Source: Aggregatilinea lenta (GTDB taxonomy: Bacteria > Chloroflexota > Anaerolineae > Aggregatilineales > Aggregatilineaceae). From it: a DNA stretch of 64,000 bases. Made by a program: the position numbers and the translations under genes. Below the pieces are notes generated by a model. It saw only the letters and a program-made list of their open reading frames with translations. It made no database searches and was not told the DNA's origin. Location of the stretch: NCBI RefSeq assembly GCF_003569045.1, contig NZ_BFCB01000002.1, forward strand, positions 558,001 through 622,000, written 5' to 3'. Positions 17,090-25,482 of this stretch are shown piece after piece (within the stretch, counting starts at the first letter, position 1; each line of letters begins with the position of its first letter).

Positions 17090-18814
17090 ATGCCGACCGG
17101 CGAAGAGACCAAAATTCCAACATCCGATACCACCTCCACGGGAGCGGCTGGCCCGTCTAACTTCCTCCGCGAGATCATCGAAGACGACCTGCAAGCCGGG
17201 CGCTATGACCACGTGCACACGCGCTTCCCGCCGGAGCCAAACGGCTACCTGCACATCGGGCACGCCAAGGCCATCAACATCAACTACGGCATCGCGCAAG
17301 CCTATGGCGGCAAGTTCAACCTGCGCTTCGACGACACCAACCCGTCCAAGGAAGAACAGGAATACATCGACGCGATCATGCGCGATGTGAAATGGCTGGG
17401 GGCCGATTGGGAAGACCGGCTGTTTTACGCGTCGGACTATTTCGAGCAGATCTACGAATGGGCGATCCAGCTCATCAAGGATGGCAAAGCGTACGTCGAT
17501 GACCTGACCGCCGACGAGATCCGCGAATATCGCGGCACGCTGACCGAGCCGGGCAAAAACAGCCCCTATCGCGATCGCTCGATTGAGGAAAACCTCGACC
17601 TGTTCCAGCGCATGAAGGCCGGGGAATTCCCCGACGGCTCGCGCGTACTGCGCGCCAAGATCGACATGGCCTCGCCCAACATGAACTTCCGCGATCCGGT
17701 CATGTATCGCATCCTGCACGACGAGCACCCGCGCACCGGCACCGAGTGGTGCATCTATCCGATGTATGACTGGGCGCACGGGCAGTCGGACTCCATCGAG
17801 GGCATTACGCACTCGATGTGCTCGCTCGAATTCGAGGATCACCGCCCGCTGTACAACTGGTTCGTGGAACAGCTCGGCATCTTCCACCCGCGCCAGATCG
17901 AGTTCGCGCGCCTGAACCTGACCTACACCATGATGAGCAAGCGCAAGCTGCTGCGGCTGGTCAAGGACGGCTACGTGCGCGGCTGGGACGACCCGCGTAT
18001 GCCGACCATCACCGCCATGCGGCGGCGCGGCTACACGCCCGAAGCGATCCGCACCTTCGTGGAAACGGTCGGTGTCAGCAAGGCCAACAGCACGATCGAC
18101 ATCGCGCTGCTAGAACATGCCGTGCGCGACGATCTCAACCGCCACGCGCCGCGCGCGATGGCCGTGCTCGATCCGCTCAAGGTCGTGATCGAGAACTATC
18201 CCGACGACCTCGTGGAAGAGATGGACGCCATCAACAACCCCGAAGACGAGAGTGCGGGCAGGCGCAAAGTCCCGTTCTCCAAGGTGGTCTACATCGAGCG
18301 TGAGGACTTCATGGAGGAGCCGCCCAAGAAGTTCTTCCGCCTCGCGCCGGGCCGTGAAGTACGCCTGCGTTACGCCTACTTCGTCACCTGCACGGACGTG
18401 ATCAAAGACGCGGACGACAGCATCGTGGAGCTGCGCTGCACCTACGATCCCGCCACGCGCGGCGGTGATGCCCCGGACGGGCGCAAGGTCAAGGCGACAC
18501 TGCACTGGGTCTCGGCGGTGCACGCGCTCGACGCGGAAGTGCGCGTCTACGATCACCTGTTCACCAATCCCGATCCCGAAGACGTGCCCGAAGGCCAGGA
18601 CTTCACGGTCAACCTGAACCCCGATTCCCTGACTGTGCTCCAGGGCGTGAAGCTAGAGCCGAGCCTGCGCGATATGCCCGCCGGGACGCGCTTCCAGTTC
18701 GAGCGCCAGGGCTATTTCTGCGTCGATCTCGACTCGACGCCCGATCACCCGGTCTATAACCGCACGGTCGCCCTGCGCGACACCTGGGCCAAGATCCAGC
18801 AGAAGCAGGGCTAG
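17090..18814 (+). CDS. glnS: Glutaminyl-tRNA synthetase
   Basis: 574 aa, the size of E. coli Gln[19 protein letters not shown] carries HIGH at 55-58, and MSKRK is at 282-286. The C-terminal beta-barrel anticodon-binding region is complete (to [14 protein letters not shown]). It attaches glutamine directly to tRNA-Gln, such as the tRNA at 7786-7857, so the organism may not need the GatCAB transamidation route for Gln. In many bacteria glnS is a laterally acquired gene; here its codon use looks like its neighbours. Confidence 0.97.
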   Translation: MPTGEETKIPTSDTTSTGAAGPSNFLREIIEDDLQAGRYDHVHTRFPPEPNGYLHIGHAKAININYGIAQAYGGKFNLRFDDTNPSKEEQEYIDAIMRDVKWLGADWEDRLFYASDYFEQIYEWAIQLIKDGKAYVDDLTADEIREYRGTLTEPGKNSPYRDRSIEENLDLFQRMKAGEFPDGSRVLRAKIDMASPNMNFRDPVMYRILHDEHPRTGTEWCIYPMYDWAHGQSDSIEGITHSMCSLEFEDHRPLYNWFVEQLGIFHPRQIEFARLNLTYTMMSKRKLLRLVKDGYVRGWDDPRMPTITAMRRRGYTPEAIRTFVETVGVSKANSTIDIALLEHAVRDDLNRHAPRAMAVLDPLKVVIENYPDDLVEEMDAINNPEDESAGRRKVPFSKVVYIEREDFMEEPPKKFFRLAPGREVRLRYAYFVTCTDVIKDADDSIVELRCTYDPATRGGDAPDGRKVKATLHWVSAVHALDAEVRVYDHLFTNPDPEDVPEGQDFTVNLNPDSLTVLQGVKLEPSLRDMPAGTRFQFERQGYFCVDLDSTPDHPVYNRTVALRDTWAKIQQKQG

Positions 18815-18829
18815 AGCGGGCGAAAATCA

Positions 18830-18874
18830 CCTCACCCCCTGACCCCCTCTCCAATCGGATTGGAGAGGGGGAAC
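18830..18874. repeat. Intergenic repeat, module A
   Basis: CCTCACCCCCTGACCCCCTC is followed by a CTCCAATC/GATTGGAG perfect inverted repeat. It lies 16 bases after glnS and could form a hairpin in that transcript. Confidence 0.75.
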
Positions 18875-18921
18875 ATGCCTAGAAGTTTTTGCTTACCGCT
18901 TTCCGCCGCAGTTGAGGACGC

Positions 18922-19791
18922 ATGACCGACACTTCACAGCCTTCTCTGGCCGACGCGCAGCCGTTCCTGAAATGGGCGGGCGGTAAGGGCCAGTTACTCG
19001 CGCAGTACGACCGCTTTTTCCCCACCGACCGGGGCCGCGCCTACTTCGAGCCGTTCGCGGGCAGCGGCGCGGTGTTCTTCGAGCTGCGCAAGCGCGATCT
19101 GTTCGAGCAGTACGCCCTCTCCGACGTGAACCGAGAGCTGATCAACTGCTACAAGGTGGTAAAAAAACACGTTGATGAACTGGTCGAGGCGCTGCGCGAT
19201 CACAAAGCCAAACACGAGCAGGATGCGCACGAGCATTACTACAAGGTCCGCGACCTGGATCGCAGTCCGGCCTGGGCCGACGCCTCGGACGTGGATCGGG
19301 CGGCGCGCATGATCTACCTGAACAAGACCTGCTACAACGGCCTGTGGCGCGTCAACAGCAAGGGGCAGTTCAACGTGCCGATGGGGCGCTACGCCAAGCC
19401 GGACATCCTCAGCGAGACGCGGCTGCGCGCGGCGTCGTTGGCGCTGCAAGACGTGGACGTGAACACGCGCCCCTTCGATGCCGTGCTGGACCGCGCGCAG
19501 ACGGGCGACTTCGTGTACTTCGACCCGCCCTACGACCCGCTCAGCAGCACGGCCAACTTCACCAGCTATTCGGCGGACTCGTTCGGGCAGGACGATCAGT
19601 GGCGGCTGGCGGAGACGTTTCGCGCGCTGGCGGAGCGCGGCTGCACGGTCATGCTGAGCAATTCCGACACGGACTTTGTGCGCGGACTCTACGAGGGCTT
19701 CCGCGTGGAGACGGTCACCGCCCGCCGCGCGATCAACTCGAAGGGCGGCAAACGCGGGGAGATCACCGAGGTGCTGGTGGTGAATTATTGA
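18922..19791 (+). CDS. DNA adenine methylase, Dam/D12 class
   Basis: 289 aa. LKWAGGKGQLL at the N-terminus, the SAM-binding FAGSG at 45-49, and the catalytic DPPY at 201-204 followed by NFTSYS are the D12-class (alpha-type) N6-adenine methyltransferase order. ALAERGCTVMLSNSD is also typical. By family, Dam-type enzymes usually modify GATC; that is not readable from sequence. It is convergent with the tandem-TIR gene and 1.25 kb from a PD-(D/E)XK gene, so it could be the protective half of a restriction system or a solitary regulator. Confidence 0.92.
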   Translation: MTDTSQPSLADAQPFLKWAGGKGQLLAQYDRFFPTDRGRAYFEPFAGSGAVFFELRKRDLFEQYALSDVNRELINCYKVVKKHVDELVEALRDHKAKHEQDAHEHYYKVRDLDRSPAWADASDVDRAARMIYLNKTCYNGLWRVNSKGQFNVPMGRYAKPDILSETRLRAASLALQDVDVNTRPFDAVLDRAQTGDFVYFDPPYDPLSSTANFTSYSADSFGQDDQWRLAETFRALAERGCTVMLSNSDTDFVRGLYEGFRVETVTARRAINSKGGKRGEITEVLVVNY

Positions 19792-19812
19792 TCCGCCCCC
19801 AAGCAGACAAGT

Positions 19813-20682
19813 TCACTGCCAAATACCCTCATCAAGTGAGTTGTGGGCTAGTGCCGCAAGCAGTTCGGCTTCTACATCCTGTAATTTTATGGGCAGGATA
19901 AGGTAATGCAAATTATAAAGATGATATGGCAATTTTGGAATATCAGGCGAGAGTAAGGGAATTATACGTTTCCCTTCACCACGAGCATACGTAATTTCGA
20001 GATCTATTTCATCTGATTCGGCGGCGTCTTGAGTCCAGATAACAACCACATGTGTAGCATCGTCAAGAGCTTTTTGAACCGTTCTTCTCCAGCTTGAGCC
20101 TGCACGAATATGTGCATCATAGAAAACTGATTTGTTACGGCTACGAAGCAAAGCGGCAAGCTCACGAGCCAAAACAGCTTGCTCATGTGCATAGGCAATA
20201 AAAATCCGATCAGGAAGAGGTTTTTTTTCTATAACTCGAATCTTTGTGAAAAAATCTTGAACAAGTGGATCAACAGAGTTTTTTCTGGAAAACACAAGCT
20301 TTATTCCATTGGCTAACTCATCAAAACTCCGCACCTCGTTAACATTAAGCTCAAAGTAGTTGATGCGGTCTAGTGGATGTGGCAATAGTTTTATATCGCC
20401 GATTTTTACCGGGAATAAGGGTTTTCCATATGCCACGGCCTGATCTATCTCCACTTGAAACAAGCTCGATGACACACTCGCCAAAGAAAGGAGTGCCAGC
20501 ACTATATCCGCCTGTCTAATATTATTCTCAGTTTCGACAGCCCAATTTGACCCTCCCGGAATCCCTTTCCGATCCAGTCCGGTTATCTCTAAATTATCGA
20601 TGTTGCTCCGTTGGAAGAGCTGTTCAGCTAACGTTTCAGCTAGCACGTGATCAGATTCAATAAAACTTATAAATATCCGCAT
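19813..20682 (-). CDS. Tandem TIR-domain protein
   Basis: 289 aa from ATG at 20682 (GAGAG upstream); a GTG 39 bases earlier is possible but adds unrelated residues. Two TIR domains fill the protein. TIR1 (1-110) starts MRIFISFIESDHVLAETLAEQ and has E78 in FQVEIDQAVAYGKPLFPV. TIR2 (158-265) starts DRIFIAYAHEQAVLARELA, has GSSWRRTVQKAL and E229 in IDLEITYARGEGKRIIPL. Both retain the glutamate that is catalytic in NAD-cleaving TIRs. There is no sensor, ATPase or membrane part. The gene is visibly AT-richer than all neighbours, which suggests recent transfer. A role in abortive phage defence is inferred. Confidence 0.82.
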   Translation of the reverse strand: MRIFISFIESDHVLAETLAEQLFQRSNIDNLEITGLDRKGIPGGSNWAVETENNIRQADIVLALLSLASVSSSLFQVEIDQAVAYGKPLFPVKIGDIKLLPHPLDRINYFELNVNEVRSFDELANGIKLVFSRKNSVDPLVQDFFTKIRVIEKKPLPDRIFIAYAHEQAVLARELAALLRSRNKSVFYDAHIRAGSSWRRTVQKALDDATHVVVIWTQDAAESDEIDLEITYARGEGKRIIPLLSPDIPKLPYHLYNLHYLILPIKLQDVEAELLAALAHNSLDEGIWQ

Positions 20683-20744
20683 AGGTTCTCTCAGTTTATA
20701 CCTGACACAAGGACAAATCACATTGCATATCTATCAAATTAGTC

Positions 20745-21041
20745 CTACTCCCCCACCAACTCGATCACCCGCTGCGCGAACAGCTCGTAGCGTCCCGCCT
20801 GCGGATTGCTGAACAGGGCGCAGCGCTCGAACGCGTCGATGTCGGCCAGCGTCGTCAGCACCTGGATCTCGTCACGCAGCGCCGTGTCCTCGATGCCCTG
20901 CCATACCGGCTGGCTGAGGTCGTGCGGAAGCTGCACCCACCAGATCGCCCCCTCCGCCTGCGACGCCAGCCCGCGCGCGATCACGCGCAGCAGGTCCCAT
21001 TGGCGCTCGGAAAGCGAGCACGTATTCGCTGACTGGTCCAT
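20745..21041 (-). CDS. Small protein of unknown function next to nuclease-like gene
   Basis: 98 aa. Its ATG follows the nuclease gene's stop directly (TAG then ATG), so the two are translationally coupled. The N-terminus (SERQWDLLRVIARGLA) looks like a helix-turn-helix-type start; W34-W35 and an acidic middle follow. No family recognised. The tight coupling suggests that the product works with, or restrains, the nuclease-like protein. Confidence 0.65.
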   Translation of the reverse strand: MDQSANTCSLSERQWDLLRVIARGLASQAEGAIWWVQLPHDLSQPVWQGIEDTALRDEIQVLTTLADIDAFERCALFSNPQAGRYELFAQRVIELVGE

Positions 21042-21449
21042 CTAACTCCATCCTTCCAGGTCCAGGCCAAAAAACAGCCGCAGCCACATGTCGAGGTCGT
21101 CCAGGTCTACGGCCTTGCCCGTGGAGTACAGGTACGAACGCATGTTGGCCGAAAAGCCCTCCCCGGCAAACACGATGATCCCCGCGATCGGCCACGCCTC
21201 GATGTCGAGCACCGTCGAGGGAATCTTTTCCTCGGCGGACCCCGTGCTGCCCTGGTATTTGCACTCGATGCCGAGCGTCTGGCGTGTGTCGGGATGGCGC
21301 GCCACCACGTCGATCACACGCACCGCACCCCAGATGCGCCGCCCCACGCGGAACTGCCGCCGCGCGTCCAGGCCCAGCGCCTCCGCGAGCTGCACGACCT
21401 CGAACTCCATGTCTTGCCCGCTCTGGACCGCACGTCCCCGTCCCGGCAT
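21042..21449 (-). CDS. PD-(D/E)XK nuclease superfamily protein
   Basis: 135 aa. The core reads as a minimal PD-(D/E)XK fold: a helix with E15/E17, strand with D47 (AVRVIDVVA), strand with E62-x-K64 (IECKYQ), then helix and strand (AGIIVFAGEG). These residues would bind metal and cut DNA. The domain is as small as archaeal resolvases or small restriction nucleases. It starts 18 bases after the rodA stop and is followed by the 98-aa gene. A restriction partner for the Dam-type methylase at 18922 is possible but unproven. Confidence 0.7.
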   Translation of the reverse strand: MPGRGRAVQSGQDMEFEVVQLAEALGLDARRQFRVGRRIWGAVRVIDVVARHPDTRQTLGIECKYQGSTGSAEEKIPSTVLDIEAWPIAGIIVFAGEGFSANMRSYLYSTGKAVDLDDLDMWLRLFFGLDLEGWS

Positions 21450-21467
21450 CGCCCCCTCCTGCCCTTC

Positions 21468-22661
21468 TTACACGTACTCGCGGATGCGCCGCCGCATGAC
21501 CACGCTCTCCACCAGCCCGATGCCGATCAGCATCGTGATCAGCGACGACCCGCCCGAACTCACGAATGGCAGCGTCAGGCCCGTCACCGGCAGGATGCTC
21601 AGGTTCATGCCGATGGATACTATCGTCTGGAAGAAGATCATGCCCGCCACGCCGTACGCGATCAGGCTGCCGAGCGGATCGGCGGCCAGCCGTGCGGCGC
21701 GCAGGCAGCGCAGAATTACCAGCCCCATCAGGCTGATCACGGCGACCGCGCCCAGAAAGCCCATTTCCTCTGCAATGACGCTGTAAATGAAGTCGGTGTG
21801 CCGCACGCGCAGGAAGCGCCCCTGCGTCTGCGAGCCATTGCCGTAGCCCTGGCCCATCAGCCCGCCGGAGCCGATGCTGATCAGCGCCTGGTCGATGTTA
21901 TACCGCGCGTCCTTCACGTCCGGCACGCCGTTGCCGTCCTCGTCCTCGAAGGTACAGTTGCCGCTGCGCATCAGTTCGGGATCGTCGTAACACGTCTCGC
22001 TGCTCGCCACGAACGTTGTGATGCGATCACGCTGGTACGGCTCCATTTGCAGCCAGAGCACGGGCATCGCCACAACCGCCACCGCGATCAGCAGCGCCAG
22101 ATGCTTCAGGCGCAGCCCTGCCGCCCAGACCATCACGAACCAGACCACCACGATCACCGTCGTCGTGCCCAGGTCCGGCTGCACGAACACCATCAGAGCG
22201 GGCACGGCGACGTGCACGCCCGACAGGATCACGGTCCGCAGGCTGTCCATCTGCTGGTAACGATCCGCGAGAAACTGGCCGAGCGTAATCACCAGCAGCA
22301 GCTTGCCCAACTCCGAGGGCTGCACTTGCAAGCCGACGTTCAGCCAGCTCTGCGCGCCCGCCGCGCCGACCGCGCCCAGCCCCGCGACGAGGCCCAGGAT
22401 GAACAGGATGAAGCCGTACAGGAAGGCGTGCAAGCTGCCCAGCAGCCGGTAGTCGATCGCGGCAATGGCGAACACCACCACCGTGCCGATGATCATGAAC
22501 TGGATCTGGCTGGGGACGCGGTTGATCAGGTCGGTGTCCACCGCGTCCAACGTCGCGCTGCGGATCATCAGGATGCCGATGATCACCAGCAGCAGGACGA
22601 GGCCCAGGAGGACGAAATCGAAGTCACGCCAAATGGTTGGCTTACTTTGCGTGGTGTGCAT
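21468..22661 (-). CDS. rodA: Rod-shape-determining glycosyltransferase RodA (SEDS family)
   Basis: 397 aa with about ten transmembrane helices. SEDS signatures include the QPDLGTT motif (161-167), GAQSWLNVG, LQVQPSELGK, and the C-terminal VTGLTLPFVSSGGSS. RodA polymerises lipid II together with PBP2 (mrdA, 25483-27756). The extracytoplasmic loop after helix 6 carries an unusual insert (about 219-253) with C224 and C236 and a calcium-loop-like segment D240-x-D242-x-N244-G-x-x-D248-x-x-D251. FtsW is the alternative, but the cluster position supports RodA. Has its own promoter at 22709-22736. Confidence 0.88.
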   Translation of the reverse strand: MHTTQSKPTIWRDFDFVLLGLVLLLVIIGILMIRSATLDAVDTDLINRVPSQIQFMIIGTVVVFAIAAIDYRLLGSLHAFLYGFILFILGLVAGLGAVGAAGAQSWLNVGLQVQPSELGKLLLVITLGQFLADRYQQMDSLRTVILSGVHVAVPALMVFVQPDLGTTTVIVVVWFVMVWAAGLRLKHLALLIAVAVVAMPVLWLQMEPYQRDRITTFVASSETCYDDPELMRSGNCTFEDEDGNGVPDVKDARYNIDQALISIGSGGLMGQGYGNGSQTQGRFLRVRHTDFIYSVIAEEMGFLGAVAVISLMGLVILRCLRAARLAADPLGSLIAYGVAGMIFFQTIVSIGMNLSILPVTGLTLPFVSSGGSSLITMLIGIGLVESVVMRRRIREYV

Positions 22662-22708
22662 TCCGCTACAGTTCCACTCAATTTACGGTACAGGCGTCAA
22701 ACGGGCCG

Positions 22709-22736
22709 ATTATAGCGCCCCTGTCCGGCGTGGCAA
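22709..22736 (-). promoter_or_regulatory. rodA promoter
   Basis: On the minus strand TTGCCA (22736-22731), a 16-base spacer and TATAAT (22714-22709). The start codon lies about 48 bases further on. One of the best sigma-70-type matches in the window. Confidence 0.65.
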
Positions 22737-22782
22737 CCGGCGACCACCGGGCGGCGGTTGTGGCGGGTACGTGGGGTGTATT

Positions 22783-22887
22783 GCCATATGCCCCGCCGGG
22801 CAGAGCAAGCCCCGCCTCTACGGATCGCGCGTCATCGTGCGTGTCTCCTCCCTCCAACTTGATTGGAGAGGGGCCGGGGGTGAAGTC
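22783..22887. repeat. Composite intergenic repeat, modules C and A in reverse orientation
   Basis: CCCCGCCGGGCAGAGCAAGC (module C, reverse), then the CTCCAACTTGATTGGAG hairpin and GGGGGTGAAG (module A, reverse). The intergenic space 22737-22972 has no gene. Confidence 0.7.
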
Positions 22888-22972
22888 GCGCCGGAGTCTC
22901 GTAGGCAACAGAAAGGCGGGTATTGAGAACCCCGCCTCTACGATCAATTTGCTGTTGCGAAAACCCGCGCCC

Positions 22973-23449
22973 TCACCCTTCCGAGGGTTTTTCGGCGGGC
23001 GGCGTGGTGGTCCGGCGACTGCTGCTGCTGCGCCGCCGCTTGGTCGGCTGCGTGTCCGAAGCCGGAGGCGTCGTGGGGGCAGCATCCTCTTCGGGCGGCT
23101 GTTCGGCTGCGGGCGGCTCAGAGCTTGGCTCTGTCGGCGGTGCGGGGACCGCTTCGACCGGAGCGGGCACGTAATCGGGCACGATGGCGGTGTTGTTACG
23201 CACCAGTGGGATGTTCGCGACCAGATAGTTCTTACGCTCGCGCTGTTCCAGCTTGATGTGCACCTGACCCTCGGTCACGTTAAGGTAGCGTTTGATCACC
23301 TCGATGATCTCGTCCTGCATCTGCGCGAGATGCTCCGGCGAGATATCGCTGCGGTCGGTAACCAGAACGAGCTTGAGCCGCTCGCGCGCCAGATCGGCGC
23401 TGGCCTCGTCAACGCGCCTCCCAAACAGTCGGTCGAAGAAGGATGCCAT
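22973..23449 (-). CDS. minE: Cell division topological specificity factor MinE with long C-terminal tail
   Basis: 158 aa; residues 1-87 are a normal MinE: amphipathic FFDRLFG start, AKERLKL-like helix (ARERLKLVLVTDR) and the topological domain (MQDEIIEVIKRYL..IKLEQR). The remaining 70 residues are a Pro/Glu/Ser/Thr-rich, disordered tail ending with an RRRSSSSRR basic patch, about twice the family length. MinE stimulates MinD ATPase and makes MinCD oscillate or localise. It starts 15 bases after minD. Confidence 0.9.
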   Translation of the reverse strand: MASFFDRLFGRRVDEASADLARERLKLVLVTDRSDISPEHLAQMQDEIIEVIKRYLNVTEGQVHIKLEQRERKNYLVANIPLVRNNTAIVPDYVPAPVEAVPAPPTEPSSEPPAAEQPPEEDAAPTTPPASDTQPTKRRRSSSSRRTTTPPAEKPSEG

Positions 23450-23464
23450 GATCGTTCCTCACAG

Positions 23465-24277
23465 TCACCCGGAACCGGATGCACCGAACATCTTTGCCAG
23501 CCGCTTGAATACGCCGCCCTTTGGGTCCAGTTCCAGCAGGGGTACCTTTTCACCATTGATGCGCCGCGCGATGTTGCGGAAGGCCGTGCCCGCCAGGCTG
23601 TTCTGGCTGTTCAGCGTCAGGGGCGATCCCCGGTTGGACGACACGAGGATCTGTTCGTCTTCAGGGATGACACCCAGCAGCCGGATCGACAGGATCTCCA
23701 GCACGTCGCTGACGGACAGCATATCGCCGCGCTTGATCATGTCCGGCTTGACGCGATTGAGCACCAGGCTGACGGGGACGTGCGATTCTTCGGCTTCAAT
23801 CAAGCCGACGATGCGGTCGGCATCACGCACCGCCGAAACTTCGGGGTTGGTGATGATCACCACCTCGTCGGCAGGGGCCAGCGCGTTACGGAATCCCCAT
23901 TCGATCCCGGCAGGGCTGTCGATCATGATGAAGTCGTAATCCGAGCGGAGCTGATCGGTCAGCGCGATCATATCTTCGGGACTGACCGCCGTCTTGTCGC
24001 GCGTCTGCGCCGCTGGAAGCAAATACAGATCGGGCAGACGCTTATCTTTGACCATCGCCTGACGCAGCTTGCAGCGCCCCTCGACCACATCCACAAGGTC
24101 GTACACGATGCGGTTTTCAAGCCCCATGACGACGTCGAGGTTGCGCAGACCGATGTCGGCGTCGATACAAATCACTTTTTTGTTCAGGCTGGCCAGCGCC
24201 ACCGACAGATTCGCTGTGGCCGTGGTCTTGCCCACCCCCCCCTTGCCGGAGGTTACGGTGATGACTCTGGCACTCAT
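23465..24277 (-). CDS. minD: Septum site-determining ATPase MinD
   Basis: 270 aa from ATG at 24277 (GGAAAGGGA upstream). An 80-residue in-frame extension upstream has no similarity and crosses the minC stop. The deviant Walker A GKGGVGKTT (11-19), DADIGLRNLD, and DSPAGIEWGF are MinD signatures. The C-terminus GGVFKRLAKMFG is the amphipathic membrane-targeting helix. It recruits MinC to the membrane and is regulated by MinE. Confidence 0.96.
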   Translation of the reverse strand: MSARVITVTSGKGGVGKTTATANLSVALASLNKKVICIDADIGLRNLDVVMGLENRIVYDLVDVVEGRCKLRQAMVKDKRLPDLYLLPAAQTRDKTAVSPEDMIALTDQLRSDYDFIMIDSPAGIEWGFRNALAPADEVVIITNPEVSAVRDADRIVGLIEAEESHVPVSLVLNRVKPDMIKRGDMLSVSDVLEILSIRLLGVIPEDEQILVSSNRGSPLTLNSQNSLAGTAFRNIARRINGEKVPLLELDPKGGVFKRLAKMFGASGSG

Positions 24278-24301
24278 CCAGATCCCTTTCCTCGTGACCT
24301 C

Positions 24302-24324
24302 GGTTCCCCGTCCCACGGGGAACC
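24302..24324. promoter_or_regulatory. Strong stem-loop between minC and minD
   Basis: A 10-bp perfect stem (24302-24311 with 24315-24324) with a 3-base loop lies in the 82-base space between minC and minD. No T tract follows, so it is more likely an mRNA-processing or stability element than a terminator. Confidence 0.5.
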
Positions 24325-24359
24325 AGCTCCCCCAATCGCGGCCATCCCGGGCCGCGCCC

Positions 24360-25058
24360 CTACCACGCTTCGGCTTCGATCCGGTTGTTGCGCACCAGCG
24401 CCTTTTCCGGCTTAGGCTTGCGACGGCGCTCCTCCGGCGAAATCGTAATATAGCCCGCGATGCGCAGCTGCGTTGGCGCGAGATCGAGCGCACATACCAC
24501 CGCCGACTCGTTGCCATAGACGCCGGCGTGCACCGTGCCGCGCAGCTTGCCCCAGACCACGACGTCGCCCCCCGCAGTAATCACCGCGCCTGCGTTGACG
24601 TCGCCCAGAACCACGACGTGCCCTTCGCTGTGCACCGTCCTGCCGTTGCGCACCGTGCGGTTGATGAGCACGCCCGGCGTCCCGTGTTCTTCAGGATCGA
24701 TCGGCGGTGGCCGCAGCGGCAGCGCCTCGACGCCGTTATCCTGAAGCTCGACATCCGACAGGTCGGTCTTCAGGCCCAGCTTGTGCGCCGCGCCGCTCGT
24801 CTCGTCGCTGTCCGTCAGCACGGCCAGCAGCGCGACATCGCGCTTGGCCAGCGCCTTCTGGACGTTGGCGAGATCCTGGTAGCGCAGAGGGCGCGGCCCC
24901 AGGGACAGCGTGACCTGGGCCCCTTTAAAAAATCCGCCCTGCGCATCGATCAAAGTTGTTAACCGAGAGGTCACGTCTGACCATTTGCCGTCAGGCTTGA
25001 CCGTGACCAGCAATCCGTGCTTGATCCCCTTAAGGGTTATGGAGTCATCCATATTCAA
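24360..25058 (-). CDS. minC: Septum inhibitor MinC
   Basis: 232 aa. The N-terminal domain (5-105) starts ITLKGIKHGLLVTV. The C-terminal beta-helix (about 125-215) has the repeats RTVRNGRTVHSEGHVVVLGD, NAGAVITAGGDVVVWGKLRGTVHAG and LAPTQLRIAGYI, which are MinC_C hallmarks. A basic tail (RRRKPKPEKA) follows. It blocks FtsZ assembly away from mid-cell, on MinD. First of minCDE. Confidence 0.95.
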   Translation of the reverse strand: MNMDDSITLKGIKHGLLVTVKPDGKWSDVTSRLTTLIDAQGGFFKGAQVTLSLGPRPLRYQDLANVQKALAKRDVALLAVLTDSDETSGAAHKLGLKTDLSDVELQDNGVEALPLRPPPIDPEEHGTPGVLINRTVRNGRTVHSEGHVVVLGDVNAGAVITAGGDVVVWGKLRGTVHAGVYGNESAVVCALDLAPTQLRIAGYITISPEERRRKPKPEKALVRNNRIEAEAW

Positions 25059-25130
25059 TCTACATGGTTTCTACAGCCATTGACAATCCAACTGAAGTCC
25101 CCCTGCGCCCACGTCGCAGTGGTTGTTACT

Positions 25131-25136
25131 ACTATA
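25131..25136 (-). promoter_or_regulatory. Putative -10 box (TATAGT) for minCDE
   Basis: TATAGT on the minus strand, 73 bases before the minC start. No clear -35 element. Confidence 0.35.
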
Positions 25137-25482
25137 CTCGTTTTTTAACCATGTGCCTATTGCCCGCCCTCACCCTCTGGTAAGCGGCCCGCACAGACCA
25201 GCAAAAAGGCGGGCGAGTCATGTCCGTGCGGTTGACGTTGGATGGCGTGTAAGGTGGAGATTGTGCAGATCGGGTGCGTGTTAAGGCGCAATTGCCTGGT
25301 CAACACGTGCCGAGGGAGCCAATCGCGAGGATCGATAACCGTAGGGGGTAGAGCTTACCCTACCCGGCTTTTCGTTTACCGGGCGGGGCTAGCCCGCCCC
25401 TGCGAATAACCACGACAACAAAACAGGGGCGTATCGCAATACGCTCCTGCTGAAAACCTGACTACTGACCGCTATCGGCGGT
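25137..25482. repeat. Intergenic region with repeat modules C and B
   Basis: Between mrdA and minC. Module C-like sequence is at about 25347-25405 (TACCCTACCCGGC, then GGGCGGGGCTAGCCCGCCC). Module B is at 25424-25450 (GGGGCGTATCGCAATACGC). No gene seen. Confidence 0.65.

Noticed and set aside
18922-19791. Dam as part of a complete classical type II restriction system with DpnII/MboI-like nuclease
   Set aside because: The only nuclease-like gene nearby is much smaller than these enzymes and is on the other strand next to rodA.
22637-24415. 592-codon plus-strand frame across rodA, minE and minD
   Set aside because: Runs through repeats and antisense to minD/minE; no similarity to any protein.
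24278-24517. 80-residue N-terminal extension of MinD
   Set aside because: Overlaps minC, lacks similarity; MinD begins at the Walker-containing strand from 24277.
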